A stretch of DNA of 64,000 nucleotides. It comes from Anaeramoeba flamelloides (Eukaryota; Metamonada; Anaeramoebidae). Each line of letters begins with the position of its first letter. Position 1 is the stretch's first letter. This document shows positions 1-8,700 of this stretch, piece by piece. Where the stretch lies: positions 12,793,001 through 12,857,000 of the forward strand of contig JANTQA010000036.1 in assembly GCA_027625915.1 (NCBI GenBank). Reading direction: 5' to 3'. The position numbers and the translations under genes were made by a program. Under the pieces are notes generated by a model. It had not been told where the DNA came from, made no database searches, and saw nothing but the letters and a program-made list of their open reading frames with translations.

Positions 1-1134
1 GGAGGTTATGATCGTCACATTACAATTTTTTCACCAGAAGGAAGATTATATCAAGTAGAGTATGCATTTAAGGCAATTCGATTAGCAGGTGTCACAACAA
101 TTGGAGTTAGAGGAAGTGATAGTGTGTGTGTTGTCACCCAAAAAAAAGTTACAGACAAATTAATTGTCCCTTCGACTGTAACAAGTATGTTTAGAATTAC
201 AAACACAATTGGATGTTGTTTAACAGGAAGAAGGTGTATGTCTTTTTTCTTTTTTTTTTTCTCTTTTTTTCTCTTCTTTATTGATAGACACTTTTTTCTT
301 GTTTTTTACCTTATTGATAATCAAAAAACCCTTTTTTTATTCTTTTTTTATTCTTTTTTTATTTTTGTTTCTGTCTTCAACAACCAAAAAACCATTCCAA
401 AAATGTATTATTTTATTTTGTAGCTGACATGTTATTAATTGTTCAAAGATTAAGACACGTAGCACAAGAATTTGAATTTAAATATGGATTTGTTATTCCT
501 GTTTCTTATCTTTCCCAAAGAATTGGAGATCTTTCACAATTAAGAACCCAATATGCATTTCAAAGACCAGCAGCTTTATGTAAGAAATAGATCCTTTAAT
601 AAAAAAAAAAAAAAAAAAACAATCAAAGTTATAAACAAGAAAAAACAATAAAAAGACAACCAATTAAAAAATACAAAAATATCCGATTAAACAAACCAAC
701 ATAAAAACTTTTTTTTCTTTTCTAATCATTTCTCTTTTTTTATCCTTTCTCTTTATTCACCTTTTACTCTTTTCTTTTTTTTATTCCAAATTTTTTTAGC
801 AATTGTATTATTTGGAATTGATGAAGAGTACGGACCACAACTTTTTAGGTGCGATCCAGCAGGATACCAAGTTGGTTATAAAGCCTTATGCACAGGACAA
901 AAAGAACAAGAAGGAACGAACTCACTTGAAAAAAAAATTAAACAAAAAAGTGATTTAAACACCAAAGAAACAATTGAATTAGCCATCTCAACCTTACAAA
1001 GAGTTTTAAACACAGATTTTAAACCAGAAGAAATCGAAGTTTCTCTTGTCACTACAGAAAACCCAAAGTTTAAAGTTCTTCAAGACTTAGAAGTAGAAGA
1101 AATTTTAAATGAAATTGCAGAAAACGAATTTTAA
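1..1134 (+). CDS. PSMA6: 20S proteasome subunit alpha-6, 5'-partial, three exons
   Basis: Structural alpha-ring subunit of the 20S proteasome core. Exons are <1..235, 424..579 and 800..1134; introns of 188 and 220 nt start GTATGT and GTAAGA and end TAG, both phase 1. The visible 241 residues begin just inside the N-terminus with the alpha-subunit signature ([16 protein letters not shown]) and keep the alpha-6 order: [13 protein letters not shown], a TGRR segment where animals have [43 protein letters not shown] and C-terminal ENPKFKVL. Animal PSMA6 is about 246 residues, so only some eight residues and the start codon lie outside the window. As in all alpha subunits there is no catalytic threonine. 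The frame runs without a break across all three exons to TAA. Identification as alpha-6 rather than another alpha type rests on the EEYGPQ, CDPAGY and ENPKF matches. Confidence 0.95.
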
Positions 1135-2033
1135 TTCTAGTTTTGTTTTGATTTAAACAAATGAAAACTATTTTATCATTCCTGTTCTCTCTTTTGTTTT
1201 ATTATTATTTTTCTCAAATTCTAGAAAAAGGAACATTATCCAAAAATTTAACAAAGTAATATCTTTTGCATTTCCCTAAAACCATTTTTAAATAAATTTC
1301 AGAACATTTGTGTTTATTCCTGTTAAATTCTTAAATATGATTGATTATTTTTTTGTGGTTTTTGGATTTTCTCAATTAAATTTATAAACAATTAACATCC
1401 CGTTTTTGTCAATCATCCAGATTTTGATTATAACGGTAATTTAAATCTGTTTCTTTGATTCCAACATTCACTTGAAAGAGTATCTGGATATGTGCTCATA
1501 CACAGCTTTATAATAGATTCAAATTAAAATTTGAATTCTCGTTTATTTGTAGAATGTCAAAAAGAATTGAAATCAAATTAAAGTTAATTAAATGTGATTG
1601 ATAAATTTCTAATTATGAAAAAAATTTTTTACTTCGAATTTTCATTTTTTTTGAAATTCGAAAACTCTACTTTCAAGACATTTCTTGCTTAAGAATAGTT
1701 TTATGAAGAAAGGATTTTAGAATACTTCTTCATATTTAAACCTCTGAAATTCTTGAGACAAAGCTGAGCTAAAAAATTGTAACAAAAAAAGAAAATGAAA
1801 AAAATTTGAAACTTTTATTGGGATACATAAGTAAAATTAATTTTCAGTTAAGTGTTCAGTCTTTCACAACAACAGGACAAAATATTAAAATATTTAATTG
1901 GTGATATTAAGTACTATTTTATTTTCTATCTGAAGTCTTTAAAAATGATAATCTAAGAATAAACCCTGAAATTGAAAATATTTTTAAGTAAGATCAATTG
2001 TTTTTTTTTTTTTTTTTCTAAAAAGCAAATTTT
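1135..2033. other. Intergenic, no recognisable gene
   Basis: AT-rich spacer downstream of PSMA6. I see no ORF with recognisable similarity and no paired repeat. A T-run near 2000 adjoins the 3' end of the minus-strand LINE copy that follows and probably represents its A-tail. Confidence 0.5.
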
Positions 2034-2620
2034 TATTGTTTTTATTGTTGAACGGAGGAGTTTTTTATTCCTCTCATTTGCCGTTAGGTTTTCCAGAATT
2101 TAAAAGAATTAAGTAAAATCTATGATTTTTCTCCATTCTTTTGAATTCTGGAAAACATAGGCACTTCCCAATTTCCTAAAATACGATTTAGAAATTTTGT
2201 TAAAAGAATCAAAAATAAATTTATTATCCACTAAGGATAATAAATATGATGAATCTCTAAAAAGTAAAATTTTATCATTATTTTTTAATTTTTAAACATT
2301 GAAAAAGTTTTTGCTAAGTTTATAACTAGTTTCACAATTTTAACAGTATAAATAGTCTTTATTGTCAGGAATAAAACATGTTTTTTTTTTTTTTTTTTTG
2401 GGATAATCTGGATTCTCAGTAATATTAGAATATGTCTGAAAAATTGGCAAATTAATAATTAATTTTATCTTTCCAATGATATGTAGATTATCCCCATTTT
2501 TTTTTTTTTTTTTTTTGCTTATAATCGGAAATATTTCTAATAATATTAACAGCCGATAATAATGGACAAATTTTAAACCATGAGAAAAAAAGTTGTAATA
2601 AATTAAGAAAATTTTCAAGT
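2034..2620 (-). mobile_element. LINE 3' fragment with short foldback tail
   Basis: Read on the minus strand, 2166-2290 encodes a LINE C-terminal segment (SSYLLSLVDNK, then ISKSYFRK) that matches the segments at 34.7 and 49.8 kb (LFILSVINDKEN, ISKQKFRN). It is followed by GGGAAGTGCCTATG, one foldback hairpin (arms TTTTCCAGAATT and AATTCTGGAAAA, 2085-2160), CCTAACGGC and the terminal hairpin with AGAGGA/ACTCCTCC arms (2048-2078), then an A-rich end. Upstream at 2340-2618 is further degraded coding sequence interrupted by A-runs. It is a 5'-truncated, decayed copy whose tail is reduced to one hairpin module. Confidence 0.7.
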
Positions 2621-3262
2621 TTTAATTATTATTAAATAAAAATAACTTGTAAAACCAAGTAACATTAAAGAATAGTTGTAAACTTCTTTTTACTGATTAT
2701 TTATTATGATGATGTTTTGTAAAAGAATAAAATTAAATCTTATAATATTTTGATATAATTAGTTTTCATGAAATATTTTTGAACATGTTAAACCATTTTA
2801 AAAGTGATAGATTCGGAAATTAGCGATATTCGTCCATACTCCAGACAATCTTATTTTCTGACTTAAAAAATGATTATCATAAATTTCACCAATAATTTTA
2901 GATAAATAAAAAAATCAATTTGTTTTTATTTTTATTTGTATATTTAATGGTGTTTATTTTTAACCTCTCTTGTTTAATGATAGTTTTTTTTTAATTTTTG
3001 TTTTGAGTAAAAAATCAATTCATTTTTGAAACGAAAAAAAGAAACTTAAAATTAATAACCATTATATTTTCCAGAATTTAAAAGAATTGAAAATACAGGT
3101 ACGTGGTGATACTTGTTATAACTATTTTGAAATACGTATTATCTAAAATTTTATTATTTTAAACATTCTTCTAGTATAATATTTAAATCCTCGAAATTTT
3201 TCAAATGTTATTTTTATTTTACTAGAATAATCTTTTGTTTTACCTAATAGTCAGAAACTCGA

Positions 3263-3301
<39 letters not shown>

Positions 3302-3689
3302 AATTTAAGAAATTAGAAATTCATTTAATAAAAATTTTTAAATTTCAAAAATGAAAAAAAAAAAACTATTTAACTCTTAAAGAATTTTCAATGATTAAAT
3401 AAATTATTTACTTTTTCTCAATTTTTTAAAACTTGAAAATTATAACTACAAAAAATACATTTAAAATAAAAGATAAAATTCCAAATTATTACAAAATAAC
3501 CACTCAAATTACTTTAATAGATATTTTTGGGTTTATATTTATAAAAATAAATGAAATATCAAATTTAAAAAATATTTCAATTTTAAAAAAGATTCAAGAT
3601 ATCGACCATTTTTTATTTGAATTATCAAACTTCAAAATATAATTGTAAAATCCTGGGATCTAAATTTAAAATAATTAATATTTCTTATG
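2621..3689. other. Repeat-derived spacer
   Basis: Contains a half hairpin of the LINE-tail type at 3068-3100 (TTTTCCAGAATTTAAAAG without a facing arm) and an open frame at 3433-3642 of unknown nature, rich in Ile, Lys and Asn. No gene is supported. Confidence 0.4.
3265..3298. repeat. (AT)n microsatellite
   Basis: Uninterrupted alternating A and T for 34 bp. Similar shorter tracts lie at 22568-22590, 38597-38612 and 39181-39190. Confidence 0.95.
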
Positions 3690-4224
3690 AACTCCATTTC
3701 ACCCAAAGGGGTGATAAACCGAAAAATGAAAAATTCCCCCTTTTTTAAGAATCAGCCAAACTCTGATTCTTTTGAAATAAGAGAAATAATAAACTTCGGA
3801 TACAGGTTGAGATTCATAAAATAAATACCTAAGTAAATCATAAATTTCAAAAAAAAAAAAATGTTAAAAATTTTTTTGGCCGAACTTTCATTGCAACATC
3901 TCTTGTAAATTTTCTCAATTTGTTTTTGTAAATAAAAATTGTTAACAATAAGATATTTTATTAGTAAATGTATTCATTTTAAGAGAAAACACAAACACTC
4001 ACTTTTATATATGTTAATTTGAAGTTTCAAACATTTTTTTTTTTCAAATTGACTTTTTTTAAAAATACAATAAAAACGAAAGAAAAGAAAAAAAAATTTC
4101 TAAATGAGAAAAAATGATCAGATTTAAATATTGAAAATATATTTTGAGAAGAATAATGAATTAAAATCCTAATATATTTTCTATTTTTTTAATAAAAGTG
4201 GATCCCTTTGACTTGAAAAGAGTT
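3690..4224 (+). mobile_element. Inverted-repeat DNA element, family with copy at 38619
   Basis: About 535 bp with imperfect terminal inverted repeats: the left end reads ACTCCATTTCACCCAAAGGG and the complement of the right end reads ACTCTTTTCAAGTCAAAGGG. The interior matches 38619-39182 in the same orientation: AACTCCAT.TCACCCAAA, a segment giving TAAGAGAA.TGATAAA, AATACCT.A..AAA.CATAAA and TTGT.AACAATAAGAT. No coding capacity was seen, so it is probably a non-autonomous (MITE-like) element. Confidence 0.6.
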
Positions 4225-4604
4225 TATAATAGAAAATACTAATATTTTATTATTCTAACAAAAAAATTCTTTATTTTTATAACTCTGAGTGGTTAAAAAG
4301 ATATTTTCCAGTTCTTAAAAATTTTTTAAATATTACTTTAATAATATGGGAATTTCGATAGAGTGCTTTCAAGTAGTGTAGAGTGCTTTAAAGTTCCCGG
4401 GTTTTCTTGAAGTTTTCTGTTTTATTTTTTAAGTGTTCTAGGTTTTTTAAAGGTTTTCTGTTTTGACTGTTAAGTGTTCGAGGTTTTTTTTGGGATTTTA
4501 TATTTTATTTGTGAAGTGATCTAGGTTTTTTTTACTTTAGAAATAAACTGAAAATCAATTAAAATTTTCTGATTATTTCTAGAGTAAAAAAAACCAAATG
4601 AAAA

Positions 4605-5138
4605 GGGTATATTATCAAATTTCAAAATTGGTCAAATTGAACTTTTTCATATTTTTAAAGAGTTTCTTGATTATTAACATTGGTATGAAAGTTTTTAATG
4701 TTTTTTTATTGTTTTGGGAGTAAAAAGCATAAAGATTATTTTGCAATTGGTAGTATTTTAATACTAAATTGTAGAAAATCCAAAATTTTGAAATCATCAA
4801 TAATAAATATTTTTAAAAATTTGTTCGAAATCCAATTTTATCCCTTAAAGTTAAGTGTAAATTTTTTTCTTCATAAAATAAGTGGCCAAAGTCAAATTGG
4901 TCAGTTTATTATTTTTTTTTTTTTTTCAAAATCCTTGCCAAAATTTTCTAGTATACCATTCAAACACCAAAAACCTACTCTAACCTACCCTAACATACCC
5001 TAACATACCCTAACCTACCCGTAAAGATGTTATAAAATACCTACAGTCAATATATTTAAATATAATTGATTATTTTTAAATAATGAGAATTTGAACACTT
5101 TTGAAATTTGACCAAATTTGAAATTTAATAAGTTTCCC
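4605..5138. mobile_element. Inverted-repeat element inserted in a LINE tail
   Basis: About 534 bp with terminal inverted repeats of some 40 bp. The left end has ATTATCAAATTTCAAAATTGG followed by TCAAATT; the complement of the right end has CTTATTAAATTTCAAATTTG then GTCAAATT. Outermost bases are GGG and CCC. It lies between two arms of one LINE-tail hairpin, so it arrived after that LINE copy. It carries the decamer array at 4974-5024. No significant ORF. Confidence 0.65.
4974..5024 (+). repeat. Five CCTACCCTAA-type decamers, telomere-like
   Basis: Tandem 10-bp units CCTACTCTAA, CCTACCCTAA, CATACCCTAA, CATACCCTAA, CCTACCCGTAA. They contain the CCCTAA hexamer found in many telomeres but with a 10-bp period. 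Confidence 0.8.
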
Positions 5139-5420
5139 AAACAAAAATCTATTGATTTTCCAAATAAACAGAAAACTCAAAAAAACCTAACAGCACTTTT
5201 CAGGGGATTTTCTATTTTATCTGTAAAATCTATTTATTTTTCAATTCTTTTAAATTCTAGAAAAGTTAATGTGTAGTGCCTAGGTTTTTTTTAATTTGAG
5301 AAATAAAAATAAAATTTTTGAAATTTGCCTGTTATTTCTCAAATTAAAAAAAACCTAACAGTGAACAAGAGGAATTAATAACTCCTCTATTAAATGATAA
5401 TATAAAAATAAAACAAAAAA

Positions 5421-5794
5421 CCGATTTTTTTGTAGATATTAACTGAATGAAAATAGTTAAAAATGATGATAAAAGCCTATTTTTTTTTTTTTTTTTTTAT
5501 TGAAAATACTCATTATTTTTAATACTTAAACCACTTTGATAGGCCTTTTAAGTTCTCCATTAAAAATCAAGAATATGTAATCTTCTTTGGAAAATCTTTA
5601 TTGTTTGTAAGATTAGTTCAAAATTAAAAATATGAGATTTTAAGGTATAATTTTTTTTTTTAATAATTTTATTTATTTTGTTAAAAAAAAAAAAGAGTAT
5701 ATTGTTAAAGAATAATCATCATTATTATTACATAATTTGTAAATTTGTTTCTATTTTTAGGATCAAAATAATTTTATGATAATTAAAGGTTTGG
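5421..5794. other. Spacer between LINE tail and LAMTOR3 3' end
   Basis: AT-rich sequence with T-runs (5480-5500, 5650-5660) and no recognisable gene. It should include the 3' untranslated region of the minus-strand LAMTOR3-like gene. Confidence 0.4.
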
Positions 5795-8700
5795 TTAGTT
5801 ATCGTCTTCTTCATCTGATTCAAGAGATTTGTTTTGTGTTGTAAATATTTTTTTAATTTCATTTAATGCTTGTTTTAATAACCCAAAATTTGAAGTGTCT
5901 TTCGCAATTAATGTTATATTGAATTGTTGGTAATTTGATTGTATAATTATTTTATCCTTATAAAAGCTTGTTTGGATTTTGCTTTTACCCTGTGATGCTT
6001 TAAAAATCTAAAATATAAAGTATTTGAATAAAAAAATAAAAGGAAAAAAAAAAAAATGTAAACATATATAAAATTAATTTTTTATTTTTTTCCATTTTTT
6101 CCCTGTCTGAATCTTCTTTATCTTGTGTAAAGACTTTTTATTTGAGTTGTTAGTTGATCGATCTCCAACTTAGTATGAATTTTAAAGGATGTCTAAAAAA
6201 TTACATTTTTTAAAATTCGTTTCAAAATTCCAAATTTGGGGAATCAAAGTATCATTGATTCAGAGATATTTAATAATAAATGAGGAGTTAATATTTGGAA
6301 TGTTGAGATTTTTATTTAGTTTTATTTCACTTTTTTAAAAATTTTCAAAAAGTAAGTTTCTAGAATCGAGTAATTAGGTAAAAGGGTCATTAGCATCTTC
6401 TTCTTTTCTTTTTAGTACAAGAAATCAAAAATAAGAATAAGCCGATAAAGACCCCAAAAAATAAAAAAGTTTTTATAAATGTAAAAAAGAGAATATTTAT
6501 ATTGTAACAATAGATATACAAAAATGTTTTGACTCTATTCACCATTCACTTATATATCATTCAATTAAAAAAATTATAAAAAATGAAATAATAATTAAAT
6601 TTTTTATTAGCTTATTATTCAAAAGAAGGAATTGGTGTTTATCAGGGAGATCCTCTATATCCTTTATTATTCAGATTTATAACTCATTTTCTTCTAGATA
6701 AACTCAAACCATTAGCGATACATGTTCAAATATTAATTATGAAAGGGTCATTAATAGAAATAAATTATCAAGTAGAAAAAATCTATAAAATCATTCGTGA
6801 TTTTGGAATGAATCTGAATAAGGATAAAACTAAAAAAACTACAAATTGAAAAGAAATTCTATATCTTGGGATTTTGTTAGATAAACAAACTCATTTAGAG
6901 TTTAACCTTGATAAAGTGAAAACCAATTTTAAAAAATTAATTAATATCCTACAACTTAAAAAAAATTCACCAATGGATTAAAAATTCATTTTTTTAAATC
7001 CTATTTTACATAGCCAACTACTATATGGATTAGAAATATTTGATCTTGACAAGTAAAGATTTCAAATAGATCTATGTATGGATAAATGAAAAAATAACAA
7101 AATTATTATTATAAATCCACACCTTCCTAGACTTATATATAAAACTGAAGCAACAATAGACTTGCAAGAATAACGATATATAAAAGAAGATTTCAATTAT
7201 TTCAAAAACTAAAATTTTTGGATTTTCACCAAATAGTTAATAGTCTTAAATTCAGAGAACAGAAATTTGAAAATATTAACTGGCAACCGAACACCTTAAA
7301 AGAACGAGAAATTGAACTTGATAAATATTGAATCAAACAACTAGAAAATAGCCCCGGTTGGAAATGTCGTTAGGTTTTTCAGAATTCATAAGAATAGAGA
7401 AAAATCTATGATTTTTCTCAATTCTTTTAAATTCTGGAAAACCTCCGTTAGCTTTTTTTTAATTTGAGAAATAAAAAGAAAATTTTTGATATTTTCTTTT
7501 AATTTCTTAAATTAAAAAAAAGCGTCGTTAGGTTTTCTTGAGTTTTCTGTTTATTTGTAAATTTGATAGATTTTCGTTAGGTTTTTTTTTACTTTAGAAA
7601 TAAACAGAAAATTTTAATAGATTTTCGGTTTATTTCTAAAGTGAAAAAAACCTAGAACACTTCACAAATAAATAGAAAACTCAAAAAAAACTAACGAAAA
7701 TCTATTTATTTTACAAATAAACAGAAAACTCAAGAAAAGCTAACGGTGGTTTTCTAGAATTCAAAAGAATTGAGTAAAATCTTTGATTTTTCTCTATTCT
7801 TTTAAATTCTGGAAAACCTAACGTGAAATGCCTTGGTTTTTTTTAATTTAAGAAATTCAAAAAAAAATTTCTTAGATTTTCTTTTTATTTCTCAAATTAA
7901 AAAAAACCTAACGGCAAATAAGAGGGATTAACAACTCCTCCGTTCAATAATGAATAAATAAAAAAAAAGCACTTTTTTCGATTATATTATTATTTTTATT
8001 TTTTTGTTTTGAATTATTCAAAAAACATTTTAAACGACAGTTTAATTGCTTCTATGAAAATTTATTAAAGGTTCTATGAAAAATTCTTTTTTCGATAAAA
8101 TTTCATTGAAAAGATTTTGAAAATTCCTTTTCATTTTGAACAGATCAAAAAATGAAAAAGAATCTTAAATTTTTGATCTCTAAAAATCCAATTTTTTGAT
8201 AATTTTGACATTTTTGTTCCTTTTTTTTAATAAAATATTTTTTTAACATTTGACACATGGTGGCTTTGAAAATATATAGAATAGAGTGGCTGATAATTAC
8301 AAGATAAACAAATAACCTTTTTTCCTCATTTCAAGGGGCGTAAACCTTAAGGACTACGTCACCACCCTTGAGAGTGTTGAGTTATTGTGCTATTCCACGT
8401 TCACTTCTCAAAAGGAATTTTCATTATGATGGGATTGGACAAAAAAAAAAAAGCATTATTTGTCATTTTTACCTTTTCCCGCATACTTTTTTTCAATCTT
8501 TTTCAATGAAAAGGAAAATTGAAAATAACAAAAAAAATGATTTTGAGGATTTTCAAGTGCAAGTTCAAATTTGCAAACATTTCAAATTTGTAAAAGTAAC
8601 TGTAGAAAATATGTAGAACAGCCAGAGGAATTACTGTGTAGTTCAAAAAGTTGAAATGGAAATTCTAAAATATTAAAATCAAATTTTGGCATTATCTTTC

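Larger units (their letters stand above)
4340..5420 (+). mobile_element. LINE foldback 3' tail, split by another element
   Basis: Begins with AGAGTGCTTTCAAGTAGTG, AGAGTGCTTTAAAGT units, then a TTTTCTTGAAGTTTTCTG arm and an inner hairpin (TTTACTTTAGAAATAAACTG, 4527-4595). The complementary outer arm (AAATAAACAGAAAACTCAA) resumes only at 5163. Downstream are the A-type arm and a B-type hairpin (5283-5365), CCTAACAG, the terminal hairpin AGAGGA-loop-TCCTCT (5372-5393) and an A-rich end. The 4605-5138 interruption is a separate inverted-repeat element. Confidence 0.7.

Noticed and set aside
3433-3642. 69-codon plus-strand frame as a small gene
   Set aside because: Ile/Lys/Asn-rich without a recognisable motif, surrounded by repeat debris. 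It may be a LINE remnant but I could not align it.
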